Source: an uncultured Pelagibacteraceae bacterium (GTDB lineage: Bacteria; Pseudomonadota; Alphaproteobacteria; Pelagibacterales; Pelagibacteraceae). Taken from it: 64,000 nucleotides of DNA. Below, in pieces: positions 31,104 to 39,366 of the stretch. Below the pieces are notes generated by a model. The model searched no databases. It worked only from the letters and a program-made list of their open reading frames with translations, and was not told the DNA's origin. The position numbers and the translations under genes are program-made. The stretch is from NCBI GenBank assembly GCA_902538255.1, contig CACBEJ010000001.1, positions 240,021-304,020 on the forward strand, given 5' to 3'. Numbering within the stretch: position 1 is the stretch's first letter; each line of letters begins with the position of its first letter.

Positions 31104-32363
31104 ATGGATAAGTTTCAAATTAAAGGCCCTTGCAAAATCAAGGGTGAAGTTGAAATTTCTGGAGCGAAAAATAGTGCTCTTGTCTTACTTGCTGCAACTC
31201 TTTTATTCGACAAACCTGTAACTTTAAAAAATTTACCTAGAGTAAGAGATATAGATACAATGTTAAATTTATTGAAGTCTCTAGGCTCTAAAATAATTTT
31301 ATCTAAAGACAAGAAAATTGTAAAAATTCAAAATCAAAAAAAGATGAAAACATTAGCTAAGTATTCACTTGTCAAAACAATGAGAGCATCCATACTTGTC
31401 TTAGGACCATTAATATCAAAATTTCATAAATCAATTACATCATATCCTGGTGGCTGTAATATTGGATCCCGTCCAGTTAATTATCATCTATCAGCTTTAA
31501 AAAAACTTGGTATGCAATATGAAATTAAACAGGGTTATATTCATGCAAAATCTAATGGAAGATTAAATGGTGCAAAAATAAATTTTCCAGGAATAAGTGT
31601 AGGTACTACAGAAAATACGATTCTTGCAGCTTCTTTAGCTAGTGGAAAAACAACTTTAAAAAATTGTGCAATTGAACCTGAGATAAAAGATCTTACAAAT
31701 TTTTTAAATGCTGCAGGAGCTAAAATTAAATGGAGTGGAAGAACTTGCTCAATTACTGGAGTTAAGTCACTAAAAGAAGTTAACTATTCAGTCATGGGAG
31801 ATAGAATAGAGGCAGGTACATTTTGTATCGCTGCTACATTAGCTGAAGGTGATTTACAGATAAAAAATTTCAATCCAAAAAATATAGCTACAGAGTTAAA
31901 ATTATTAAAAAAAGTAGGTGCAAAATTTAACACTTTTGAAAATAAAATTTTCATCAAAGGACCGAAAAAAATTAAGCCAATTAAAAATATTAAAACAAAA
32001 GAATGGCCTGGTGTAGCAACAGATATGCAGAGCCAATTAATGGTGCTAATGTGCAAAGCTAATGGTCAGAGTTCAATTACTGAAAATATATTTGAAAACA
32101 GATTTTTACATGTTGGTGAGCTTCAAAGACTTGGAGCTAAAATAAAAATTAAAAATAGTACTGCTACCATAGAGGGAAATACTAATTTTATTGGTGCCGA
32201 ATTGATGTCTAGTGACTTGAGAGCAAGTGTTGCTTTAGTATTGGCCGCAATGGTTTCTAATGGCAAATCTGTAATTAATCGTATTTATCATTTAGATAGA
32301 GGGTATGAAAAATTAGAAAATAAACTTAAAAAAATTGGTGTTAAAATCAAAAGATTAAAATAG
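31104..32363 (+). CDS. murA: UDP-N-acetylglucosamine 1-carboxyvinyltransferase
   Basis: First committed step of peptidoglycan synthesis: transfers enolpyruvate from PEP to UDP-GlcNAc. 419 residues, standard length. The KN pair is in ISGAKNSALVLL, and the catalytic loop SYPGGCNIGSRP carries the cysteine targeted by fosfomycin in this family. Its stop TAG shares a G with the GTG start of the DUF2948 gene. murA-DUF2948-hisD is conserved alphaproteobacterial order. Confidence 0.96.
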   Translation: MDKFQIKGPCKIKGEVEISGAKNSALVLLAATLLFDKPVTLKNLPRVRDIDTMLNLLKSLGSKIILSKDKKIVKIQNQKKMKTLAKYSLVKTMRASILVLGPLISKFHKSITSYPGGCNIGSRPVNYHLSALKKLGMQYEIKQGYIHAKSNGRLNGAKINFPGISVGTTENTILAASLASGKTTLKNCAIEPEIKDLTNFLNAAGAKIKWSGRTCSITGVKSLKEVNYSVMGDRIEAGTFCIAATLAEGDLQIKNFNPKNIATELKLLKKVGAKFNTFENKIFIKGPKKIKPIKNIKTKEWPGVATDMQSQLMVLMCKANGQSSITENIFENRFLHVGELQRLGAKIKIKNSTATIEGNTNFIGAELMSSDLRASVALVLAAMVSNGKSVINRIYHLDRGYEKLENKLKKIGVKIKRLK

Positions 32364-32752
32364 TGAAATATTTAGCTAAAATTATTGCAAGTGATCAAGA
32401 GGGTTTGCAGATGATTTCAACTTGCAGTTCAGCAGCTAAAGTCAAAATTTCAGAAATTAAGTATCTTGCATCTAATAAAGTATTTTTATTGTCAATCGAA
32501 AGAACTAAAGTTGAAAATGAAAATGAGGATAAAAAGGTTAATAGCATATTGAGATTTGATTTTATTGATAAAGTAAGATCAAAGAACATAGATCAATCAA
32601 ACCAAGAAGCAATTTTAGAATTAGTAGGTATAGATTATTTGAAAAATAATGATGTTTATGAAATAAATCTTATTTTTAAAAATAATTCTCATATTGCTTT
32701 AAGCACAGAAACTATTGAAGCAAGATTAGAGGATCAAAGTGAGATTAAATAA
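32363..32752 (+). CDS. DUF2948 family protein
   Basis: 129 residues in the position always held by DUF2948 in alphaproteobacteria, between murA and hisD, with the family pattern near the N-terminus (KIIASDQEGLQMISTCSSAA) and C-terminus (IALSTETIEARLEDQSE). It starts with GTG at 32363, overlapping the murA stop by one base. Function unknown. The assignment rests on context plus N-terminal pattern. Confidence 0.78.
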   Translation: MKYLAKIIASDQEGLQMISTCSSAAKVKISEIKYLASNKVFLLSIERTKVENENEDKKVNSILRFDFIDKVRSKNIDQSNQEAILELVGIDYLKNNDVYEINLIFKNNSHIALSTETIEARLEDQSEIK

Positions 32753-32754
32753 TT

Positions 32755-34038
32755 ATGAAGATATTAAATAGTAAAAGTAAAAATTTTGATAAATTATTAA
32801 AGAATTTGCTTTTACAAAGAAAGAAAAAAATTGAGTCAAACTCTGTTTCTGTAACAAATATAATTAAAGATGTTAAAAAAAATGGAGATAAAGCATTATT
32901 AAAATATGAGAAAAAATTTAATCAAAACAACATAATTATTCCAAGTTCAAAACAAATAAAGAAATCTATAAATTCACTTGATAAAAAAGTAAAGAAAGCA
33001 ATTGATAGGGCTTATAATAGAATTTATAAATTTCATTCACTTCAAAAATTTAAAAATATTTCTTATACAGATAAATTAAAAAACAAACTTGAATATAAAT
33101 ACGTACCTTTAGAGTCAGTTGCAATTTATGTTCCTGGTTCTACAGCTTCATACCCATCGAGTGTGTTGATGAATGCTATTCCAGCAATTGTAGCAGGTGT
33201 TAAGAGAATAGTTATGATTAATCCAGGCTATAAAGGAAAACAAAATCCAGCCGTATTATACGCTGCAAAAATATGTAAAATAAAAGAAATTTATTCTATC
33301 GGGGGCCCTTCTGCTATTGCAGCAGTATCTTATGGTACTAAAAAAATTAAAAAAGTTCATAAAATAGTTGGTCCAGGAAACGCATATGTTGCAGCAGCAA
33401 AAAAAGAAGTTTTTGGAGTTGTTGGAATTGAAGGTATGACTGCAGGACCTTCAGAGGTAACAATCGTTTGTGACAAATTCTCAAATCCCGAATGGGTTGC
33501 AAGTGATTTAATTGGGCAAGCCGAACATGATATTCTTGCACAATGTATTTTGATTTCAAAAGATAAAAATTTGCTAGATAGAGTCAAAATTGAAATCACT
33601 AAACAATTAAAAGAAATTCCAAGAGCTTCTGTTGCAAGAAGAAGTTTAATTAATAATGGAATTCTTATGCATATTTCCTCAGACGCTAAAATAACAAGTG
33701 TTGTAAATAAAATTGCACCAGAACATTTAGAATTAAATATTAAAAATTATAAATCGTTAGTTTCAAAAATAAAAAATTCAGGATCAATATGTTTAGGAAA
33801 ATATGCAGTGATGGCAATGACTGATTATAATGTTGGATCAAACCATGTGTTACCAACTAATGGTTCTGCAAAATACTCAAGCGGTATAAGTGTAAATGAA
33901 TTTTATAAAAGGATTTCATACATAAACTTATCAAAAAAGGGTATTGAAAGTCTTGGACCATCAGTTATAACACTTGCAAATTACGAAGGGTTGGTTGGAC
34001 ACGCTCAATCTGTAGTAAAACGAATAAGGAGAAAATAA
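32755..34038 (+). CDS. hisD: Histidinol dehydrogenase
   Basis: Last two oxidation steps of histidine synthesis, Zn and NAD dependent. 427 residues: [38 protein letters not shown], the signature [17 protein letters not shown], then DLIGQAEHD (Zn/catalytic) and the C-terminal GLVGHAQSV. Other histidine genes (hisZ, hisG) lie 2-4 kb downstream. Confidence 0.96.
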   Translation: MKILNSKSKNFDKLLKNLLLQRKKKIESNSVSVTNIIKDVKKNGDKALLKYEKKFNQNNIIIPSSKQIKKSINSLDKKVKKAIDRAYNRIYKFHSLQKFKNISYTDKLKNKLEYKYVPLESVAIYVPGSTASYPSSVLMNAIPAIVAGVKRIVMINPGYKGKQNPAVLYAAKICKIKEIYSIGGPSAIAAVSYGTKKIKKVHKIVGPGNAYVAAAKKEVFGVVGIEGMTAGPSEVTIVCDKFSNPEWVASDLIGQAEHDILAQCILISKDKNLLDRVKIEITKQLKEIPRASVARRSLINNGILMHISSDAKITSVVNKIAPEHLELNIKNYKSLVSKIKNSGSICLGKYAVMAMTDYNVGSNHVLPTNGSAKYSSGISVNEFYKRISYINLSKKGIESLGPSVITLANYEGLVGHAQSVVKRIRRK

Positions 34039-34040
34039 AT

Positions 34041-34256
34041 TTGTCAAAACAAGACTTACTGGAATTTAAAGGTACAGTGATAGACCTACTTCCTAACGCT
34101 ATGTTTAGAGTAAAATTAGAAAATGGACATACCGTTACTGCCCATACAGCTGGTAAGTTGAGAAAAAACAGAATTAGAGTTCTCCAAGGTGATAATGTGA
34201 CAGTTGAAATGACACCTTACGATCTTACTAAAGGAAGAATTATTTTTAGGGGATAA
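34041..34256 (+). CDS. infA: Translation initiation factor IF-1
   Basis: 71-residue OB-fold protein that binds the 30S A site during initiation. The sequence is classic: [37 protein letters not shown] and [10 protein letters not shown]. The start codon is TTG at 34041, with GGAGA at 34028-34032 as a ribosome-binding site; no in-frame ATG exists before the conserved sequence. Rare start codons limiting translation-factor genes are known (infC uses ATT), so the TTG may be regulatory. Confidence 0.95.
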   Translation: MSKQDLLEFKGTVIDLLPNAMFRVKLENGHTVTAHTAGKLRKNRIRVLQGDNVTVEMTPYDLTKGRIIFRG

Positions 34257-34260
34257 ATAA

Positions 34261-34335
34261 GGCTGAGTAGCTCAGGAGTAGAGCAGAGCCCTGAAAAGGC
34301 TTGTGTCGGAGGTGCGAATCCTTCCTCAGCCACCA
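34261..34335 (+). tRNA. tRNA-Phe (GAA), atypical D- and T-loops
   Basis: A 75-nt tRNA with encoded CCA, four bases after infA. The acceptor GGCTGAG/CTCAGCC is perfect; the anticodon stem-loop GAGCC-CTGAAAA-GGCTT gives GAA. The T-stem GGAGG/CCTTC encloses TGCGAAT, so position 55 is G instead of the near-universal T. The D-loop is AGGAGTA, which lacks the usual GG at 18-19 in normal spacing (best read as A18 G19). The 18-55 elbow contact is therefore altered. Confidence 0.93.
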
Positions 34336-34383
34336 TCACAAAGTTTCATCTTGAAATAATCGTAAAAGAAATTAACTTTAAGA

Positions 34384-34389
34384 TATAAT
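34384..34389 (+). promoter_or_regulatory. Probable -10 of the cold shock gene
   Basis: A perfect TATAAT (34384-34389) 26 bases before the cold shock ATG, in the 80-base gap after tRNA-Phe. No good -35 lies 16-18 bases upstream (TTGAAA at 34351 is 27 bases away), so this is a partial call. AAAAGGA (34397-34403) serves as the ribosome-binding site, spaced about 12 bases from the ATG. Confidence 0.4.
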
Positions 34390-34415
34390 AAATAACAAAA
34401 GGACTAAAAAATAAG

Positions 34416-34628
34416 ATGAGTACATTACAAGGAAAGATTAAATGGTATAACGGTAAAAAGGGATATGGCTTCATTGAAAGAGATGATAAAGAAAAAGATG
34501 CCTTTGTTCACGCTTCAGCAGTAAAAGCTGCTGGTATGAGATATCTCAATGAAGGTGATAAACTTGAATTCACATTAGAAGATGGTCCCAAAGGTCCTTC
34601 TGCAGTTAATTTAAAAAAAATAGACTAA
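34416..34628 (+). CDS. Cold shock domain protein (CspA family)
   Basis: 70-residue single cold shock domain with RNP1-like KKGYGFIERDD and RNP2-like KDAFVHASAV. It binds single-stranded RNA/DNA and acts as an RNA chaperone. It is monocistronic, with its own -10 and a strong terminator (34643-34684), matching the small, highly expressed csp genes of oligotrophic bacteria. The short leader (about 25 bases after the promoter) leaves little room for a long thermosensing 5' UTR. Confidence 0.94.
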   Translation: MSTLQGKIKWYNGKKGYGFIERDDKEKDAFVHASAVKAAGMRYLNEGDKLEFTLEDGPKGPSAVNLKKID

Positions 34629-34642
34629 TTAAGAAATTATTT

Positions 34643-34684
34643 AAAAGGGCGTTTTATCTACCAAATAGATAAACGTCCTTTTTA
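34643..34684 (+). terminator. Intrinsic terminator after the cold shock gene
   Basis: Hairpin: AGGGCGTTTTATCTA (34646-34660), loop CCAAA, TAGATAAACGTCCT (34666-34679), then a T run (TTTTTAT). About 14 pairs with one bulge and a G-U pair. It is the clearest Rho-independent terminator in the window, 17-20 bases after the stop codon. Confidence 0.85.
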
Positions 34685-34784
34685 TTTATACCTTGAATAT
34701 TAATTTTTTTTGTCTAAAAGACTGCTCATGAATATAAATATTACATACAGAAAGACTTTTAGAAGTACTCACAGAAACTGTTTC

Positions 34785-34817
34785 CATAGCCAGTAGGCTA
34801 TTTATTTATATTATAAT
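34785..34817 (+). promoter_or_regulatory. Hairpin and -10 upstream of tRNA-His/hisS
   Basis: A six-pair hairpin (ATAGCC 34786-34791, loop AGTA, GGCTAT 34796-34801) is followed by TATAAT at 34812-34817, 40 bases before tRNA-His. The -10 probably starts the tRNA-His-hisS-hisZ-hisG transcript; no clear -35 is seen. The hairpin overlaps the expected -35 area and could be a terminator stem or a protein site. Upstream, TCTAAAAGACT and AGACTTTTAGA (about 34712-34722 and 34753-34763) form an imperfect inverted repeat. Confidence 0.35.
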
Positions 34818-34857
34818 TTTAAATCCACATAAAATAAGATAAAAACAAAGAGGATAA

Positions 34858-34932
34858 GCCCGGGTGGTGTAATGGTTAGCACGGAAGTTTGTGGAACTTT
34901 AAGTTTGAGTTCGACTCTCAGCCCGGGTACCA
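34858..34932 (+). tRNA. tRNA-His (GTG), derived alphaproteobacterial type
   Basis: A 75-nt tRNA with encoded CCA. The anticodon loop TTGTGGA gives GTG. The acceptor is GCCCGGG/CCCGGGT, so the first pair is G1-T72, and the discriminator is A73. The base before position 1 is A, so no G-1 is encoded. Canonical tRNA-His has G-1 opposite C73; the A73/T72 form without G-1 is known from a clade of alphaproteobacteria with a matching divergent HisRS. The D-loop has GG and the T-loop is canonical (TTCGACT). It is four bases upstream of hisS. Confidence 0.96.
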
Positions 34933-34936
34933 AAAA

Positions 34937-36331
34937 ATGAATAAAGAAAAAAAATTAATTCCTGGATTACCTTCAGGATTTGAAGATCGTTGGGATAAAA
35001 AACTTCTTCTCAAAAAAAAGCTTTTAAAAGCTATTGAGAATAATTTTATAAAATTTGGAGCAGAAGCTCTGGAAACCCCTTCGTTTGAGATAAGTGAAAA
35101 TATAGGATCTTTTTTGGCAGAAGATGATGCTAATCCTATGAGTGATGTATTCTCATTTCAGGACGGAGAAAAAAACATTACTCTTAGGTATGATCTTTCA
35201 AGCCCACTAGCTAGATTTGTTGCTCAAAATAATCAAGAGCTTCCATCAATCTTTAAAAGATATGCTATTCAAAATGTCTTTAGAAACGAAAAGGCCGGTA
35301 ACGGAAGGTACAGAGAATTTATGCAAGCAGATTTTGATATTGTTGGAAATGTTTATCCTGCCCAGGCAAATGCTGAGCTTTGTAATTTAATATCAAGTAC
35401 TTTGTTAGATTGTGGTCTAAAAAAAGATCAATTTACAATTAACATCAGTAACAGAAAAATAGTTCAAGGATTAATTGATGATTTAAAAATATCGGAGGAC
35501 AAGCAAGTAAAAGTAATTAGGGCAATTGATAAATTAGATAAACCAGGTTTTGGTTTAAAAGGTGTTGAAGATCTGCTTAAAAAAGAGAGAAGAGATATAA
35601 GTGGTGCAATCACTAAGGGTGCAGATTTAAATGATGAACAAGCATCTGAAATACTTAATTTTCTAAAAATTAAAAATTTAAAAGATTTAAAAGAAAAATT
35701 AAAAAATCCATTGTCTCAAGAAGGTATAAAGGAATTAGAACAAGTATTTGAAGTATTGGGTTATAGTTCAAATTTAAATCAGGTCAAAACAAATTTTACA
35801 ATTGTAAGGGGATTGGCTTATTATTCAGATTTTATTGTTGAAACAAACCTAAATTTTAAAGTTACAAATAACAAAGGTAAAGAGGTTGATATAGGCAGTA
35901 TTTGTTCTGGTGGAGCTTATGCAAAATTAATTTCAAGATTTAAAGGTGTCGATATCCCAGGCACTGGAATTAGTTTTGGAGTGGATCGATTGTTATTTGC
36001 TTTAATGCAATTGGATCAAATAAAAGTAGATATTCAAAAACCAGTTTTAGTTTGTGTAATGGATGAAAAATATCTTAAAAATTATTATGAAATTTTAGAT
36101 CTTTTAAGAAATAATAATATTAATGCTGAAATTTTTTTAGATACAAAGAAAAATTTAGGTAAGCAACTAACCTTAGCAAATAAACGTGAGTTAGATGTTG
36201 CAATTATATGTGGTGAAAATGAATTTAACGAAAATACAGTCACCTTAAAAAGTCTTAAAGGTGTTAAGGGTGAAAACAATAAAACATTTCCAAAAGAAAA
36301 TTTAATCGATGAAGTCAAAAAACTTATCTGA
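34937..36331 (+). CDS. hisS: Histidyl-tRNA synthetase, divergent alphaproteobacterial type
   Basis: Charges tRNA-His. 464 residues from the ATG at 34937; an earlier in-frame ATG at 34889 lies inside tRNA-His and is rejected. Class II motif 2 is NVFRNEKAGNGRYREFMQAD. The HisA1 motif normally RGLDYY reads RGLAYY (R291), and the HisA2 motif normally GGRYD reads GGAYAKL (324-331, with Ala327 at the Arg). Motif 3 is GISFGVDRLLFAL, and a C-terminal anticodon-binding domain follows (from about 370). It sits directly behind the unusual tRNA-His and overlaps hisZ by 23 bases. Confidence 0.95.
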   Translation: MNKEKKLIPGLPSGFEDRWDKKLLLKKKLLKAIENNFIKFGAEALETPSFEISENIGSFLAEDDANPMSDVFSFQDGEKNITLRYDLSSPLARFVAQNNQELPSIFKRYAIQNVFRNEKAGNGRYREFMQADFDIVGNVYPAQANAELCNLISSTLLDCGLKKDQFTINISNRKIVQGLIDDLKISEDKQVKVIRAIDKLDKPGFGLKGVEDLLKKERRDISGAITKGADLNDEQASEILNFLKIKNLKDLKEKLKNPLSQEGIKELEQVFEVLGYSSNLNQVKTNFTIVRGLAYYSDFIVETNLNFKVTNNKGKEVDIGSICSGGAYAKLISRFKGVDIPGTGISFGVDRLLFALMQLDQIKVDIQKPVLVCVMDEKYLKNYYEILDLLRNNNINAEIFLDTKKNLGKQLTLANKRELDVAIICGENEFNENTVTLKSLKGVKGENNKTFPKENLIDEVKKLI

Positions 36332-37361
36332 AAATATCCTTAGATCAGTTAAGTCTAAGGGTTTTAAATATATTGATTTACCCTCAGTAATTGAGGCTAA
36401 TCATATTGTTCAAAGATCAGGAGAAAACTTTAGAAAATTTATCTTTTCTTTTACGGATCAAAACGGAAGCGAATTGTGTCTAAGACCAGATTTAACGATT
36501 GCATCTTGTTTAAGATATTTAGAAAATAATTTAAAAGGTAAGGAAAAAATTTTTTACAGTGGTCAAGCTTATCGAAAATCACAAAACAAAAAAGACTCAA
36601 TCATTAGAAATCAAATTGGATTTGAAATTTTAGGATCTAAGGATGAGAAAAATGATGATAAAGAAATTATAAATACATCTCTTAAATCACTTCAAAATAT
36701 TAAATATTCTTCAGGAACGCTAACCATTGGAAATGTTGAAATATTTAATTTGTTAATTTCAAAATTAGATATTCCAAAGAGATGGAAACTAAGATTAGCT
36801 AGACACTTCTGGAGAGAAGAATATTTTAATGAATTATTAAAAAGATTAGAAACTAATTCAGATGTTGATCCGACAATTGTAGAAATAGATAAAAAGCGTT
36901 ACGTGAAAATGCTTAAAGAGAATTTATCAAATATTGTTGCAGGAAGAACAATTAATGAAATATTAAAAAGGTTTGATCAGAAAATAAAAGATCCTAGAAG
37001 AGCTAGTAAAGGAAAGAATGTTTCCAAAATAATAAAAGATTTTCTAAAAATTAAATGTCCCATAAATAAAGCAGCAATTGAGTTAAATAAATTTTTTAAA
37101 AAAAACAAAATAAATCTAGCTGTAGATCAAAAATATTTTCCAATCTCTAATAATAAGGTTTCAAAATTAAATGTAGTATTTTCAGCATCCTTTGGAAGAC
37201 AATTAGAATATTACACCGGAATGGTTTTTAAAATTGATATTAAATCTAAAAACTCATTAAAAAATATTATTAATGGTGGTCGTTATGATGGTCTAATTTC
37301 GGACTTAGGATCAAAAAAACAAACTCCAGCAGTAGGTGCTGCTTTAAATTTAAATTACTAA
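36309..37361 (+). CDS. hisZ: ATP phosphoribosyltransferase regulatory subunit
   Basis: 350-residue HisRS paralog without charging activity; it binds short-form HisG and gives allosteric histidine feedback. The catalytic-core remnants LCLRPDLTIASCLRYL, FYSGQAYR and a complete INGGRYDGL motif are present. It overlaps the hisS end by 23 bases and the hisG start by one base. HisZ is expected because the neighbouring HisG is the short (230-residue) type. Confidence 0.93.
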   Translation: MKSKNLSENILRSVKSKGFKYIDLPSVIEANHIVQRSGENFRKFIFSFTDQNGSELCLRPDLTIASCLRYLENNLKGKEKIFYSGQAYRKSQNKKDSIIRNQIGFEILGSKDEKNDDKEIINTSLKSLQNIKYSSGTLTIGNVEIFNLLISKLDIPKRWKLRLARHFWREEYFNELLKRLETNSDVDPTIVEIDKKRYVKMLKENLSNIVAGRTINEILKRFDQKIKDPRRASKGKNVSKIIKDFLKIKCPINKAAIELNKFFKKNKINLAVDQKYFPISNNKVSKLNVVFSASFGRQLEYYTGMVFKIDIKSKNSLKNIINGGRYDGLISDLGSKKQTPAVGAALNLNY

Positions 37362-38053
37362 TGATAAAAAATATTTTAAATATTGGAATTCCAAGCAAAG
37401 GTAGACTTAGAAAAGATGTTTTAAATATTTTTAAAAAAAATAAATTAAATCTCATTTCTGAAAGAGGAGAAAGAGATCTTTTAGGATCTATAAAACAATT
37501 TAAAAATATTAAGATTTTATATCTTCATGCAAGAGAGATCATAGAAAGACTTGGAGATGGATCTTTAGATATAGGTTTTTCTGGCTTTGATTTATTAAAG
37601 GAAAGTGAAATTAACACTCAAAAGAAAGTTAATGTGTTAAAAAGATATAATTTTGGAAAGGCCACATTAGTAGTTGCAATCCCTGATCCATGGATAGATG
37701 TACAAACAGTTGCAGATTTAGAAGAAATTGCATTTGAATTTAAAGATAAGAAAAAGAAAAGATTAAGAGTAGCAACAAAATATCCAAACTTAACAAGGGA
37801 ATTTTTGTTTTCAAAGGGCGTTACCCAATTCAAATTAATTGATAGTTTGGGTGCAACCGAAGCTTATCCTTTTACAGGCTCATCGGAAATAATTACAGAT
37901 ATCACTTCTACCGGAGAAACGTTAAAAGCAAACAATCTACGTATTTTGAAGGATGGAGAAATATTAAGATCAGAGGCCTGTATGATGATTTCTAAGTCAT
38001 CCAATAATAAAATGGGTCTTAAAAAAATAGTAAAATTACTTTCTAAAAATTAA
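37361..38053 (+). CDS. hisG: ATP phosphoribosyltransferase, short form
   Basis: First step of histidine synthesis: condenses ATP with PRPP. 230 residues, so it lacks the C-terminal regulatory ACT-like domain of long HisG and needs HisZ, encoded immediately upstream. Visible motifs are IGIPSKGRLRKDVL, LDIGFSGFDLLKE, RVATKYPNL and the PRPP loop ITDITSTGETLKANNL. A tiny antisense ORF overlaps its last 18 bases. Confidence 0.95.
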   Translation: MIKNILNIGIPSKGRLRKDVLNIFKKNKLNLISERGERDLLGSIKQFKNIKILYLHAREIIERLGDGSLDIGFSGFDLLKESEINTQKKVNVLKRYNFGKATLVVAIPDPWIDVQTVADLEEIAFEFKDKKKKRLRVATKYPNLTREFLFSKGVTQFKLIDSLGATEAYPFTGSSEIITDITSTGETLKANNLRILKDGEILRSEACMMISKSSNNKMGLKKIVKLLSKN

Positions 38054-38167
38054 GTCTTTCCAATAAATTAGTATAATTTTGATAATATCTAGATTTCTAA
38101 TAATTGCATAAAGTGCAACAATAACACAAATAATAAAGAATATTTTTAATATCAAAATTAGTTCCAT
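38036..38167 (-). CDS. Possible 43-residue single-pass membrane peptide
   Basis: The 178-base gap between hisG and rmuC contains, on the minus strand, an ATG ORF of 43 codons: a hydrophobic run (LILILKIFFIICVIVALYAI) followed by a basic amphipathic tail (RNLDIIKIILIYWKDLIFRK). The tail follows the positive-inside rule for one membrane helix with its C-terminus in the cytoplasm. No Shine-Dalgarno sequence is visible. AT-rich DNA makes hydrophobic ORFs easily by chance, so this is tentative. Confidence 0.3.
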   Translation of the reverse strand: MELILILKIFFIICVIVALYAIIRNLDIIKIILIYWKDLIFRK

Positions 38168-38231
38168 AAAGTATTTTTAAATATTTAAATACATTAATCA
38201 AATATTTACGATAAAATAAAAAATTAGAATC

Positions 38232-39329
38232 ATGGATAATATATTGTTAATTTTACTAGTTTTGTTATTAGGCGGCGTTTTAGCTATTCTTTATCTAAAT
38301 TTAAAAACTAAGCCAAAAGATGAAAATGAAAACAAAGAAGCTGAGGAAATAATTAATTTAAAATCAGAAATATCAAGTTTAAAAGATACCTTAAACACTA
38401 CAATCAATAGCTCACTTGGTGCAATGTCGACTTCATTTAATAATCTATCAACCGGGGTTACTAAAGATATGACTGAAACTTTAACTAAGGTAGAGGAAAA
38501 AGTTGGTAATTTTAATCAACAAGTTCAACTATTAAATCAAAGCCAAGAGGGGATAACTAAAATTTTAGCTGGAGTTAAGAAATATGGAACTCTTGCAGAA
38601 TTTAGCTTAGATGCTCTAATTAAAGATTTGCTACCAGCCTCTCAATTCATGACTAATGTTAAAATGAAAGAGGATACTAGTGAACATGTTGAATTTGCAA
38701 TAAAGCTTCAAGGAGATGTTTTAGTTCCTGTTGATAGTCATTTTCCAGTAGAAAAATTCAAAGCAATTACCGATGGTCATGACGCGGAAGACAAAAAGGC
38801 TGTAGCAGATTCTAGAGCAAAATTAGCCTCAGCGTTTAAAGCAAAAGCTAAAAGTGTTAATGAAAAATATATTGTTCCACCAAAAACTACTGATTTTGCA
38901 ATAGTATATGCTCCTACAGAAAGTTTATACAAAGAGTTAACTGAATACCAAGATCCAAGTACAAAAGAATTATTAACTCAAGAGTTAATGAAAAAATATA
39001 AAGTTGTAATATGTGGACCTAATACTCTTTCTGCTTACTTACAGTCTTTACATATGGGATTTCAATCATTGAAGGTACAAAAAGGTGCAACAGAAATTTA
39101 TAATCATTTAAAAACAATCAGTACAAGATTTTCTAAACATTTTGACAACATTATAGTTCTTAGAAAAAAATTAGAAGATGCTATGGGAGTTGTTGATAAA
39201 TTTGGAACTGATGCAAGATCAATTTCAAGAACTTTAGAAAACATAAAAGATCCCGAGCAGGTTGAGAAAGCTGTACAAACCGAAAACGTGGAAAAATTTA
39301 TTGAACAAAATAGGCAGCTCAAAAATTAA
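38232..39329 (+). CDS. rmuC: DNA recombination protein RmuC
   Basis: 365 residues: N-terminal membrane helix (5-24), a coiled coil (about 35-110), then the RmuC nuclease-like domain (LAEFSLDALIKDLLPASQFM, VPVDSHFPVEKFKAI, VVICGPNTLSAYLQSLHMGF). RmuC limits DNA inversions and is a PD-(D/E)XK-related protein. It is followed within 40 bases by an MGME1-like nuclease and sbcB, forming a DNA-processing cluster. Confidence 0.9.
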   Translation: MDNILLILLVLLLGGVLAILYLNLKTKPKDENENKEAEEIINLKSEISSLKDTLNTTINSSLGAMSTSFNNLSTGVTKDMTETLTKVEEKVGNFNQQVQLLNQSQEGITKILAGVKKYGTLAEFSLDALIKDLLPASQFMTNVKMKEDTSEHVEFAIKLQGDVLVPVDSHFPVEKFKAITDGHDAEDKKAVADSRAKLASAFKAKAKSVNEKYIVPPKTTDFAIVYAPTESLYKELTEYQDPSTKELLTQELMKKYKVVICGPNTLSAYLQSLHMGFQSLKVQKGATEIYNHLKTISTRFSKHFDNIIVLRKKLEDAMGVVDKFGTDARSISRTLENIKDPEQVEKAVQTENVEKFIEQNRQLKN

Positions 39330-39366
39330 TTTCTTTTTTTCTGTAATTACGTCTATAAGAAATCTC

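Noticed and set aside
33347-33599. Two overlapping minus-strand ORFs of 70-80 codons inside hisD
   Set aside because: They mirror the conserved hisD sequence in other frames, have no upstream signals, and hisD itself is unmistakable.
34336-34415. Cold-shock thermosensor or riboswitch in the cold shock leader
   Set aside because: The transcript probably starts only about 20-25 bases before the ATG, too short for a structured leader.
34889-34936. Earlier in-frame ATG for hisS
   Set aside because: It lies inside tRNA-His and would add 16 residues with no HisRS character; the ATG at 34937 matches family N-termini.
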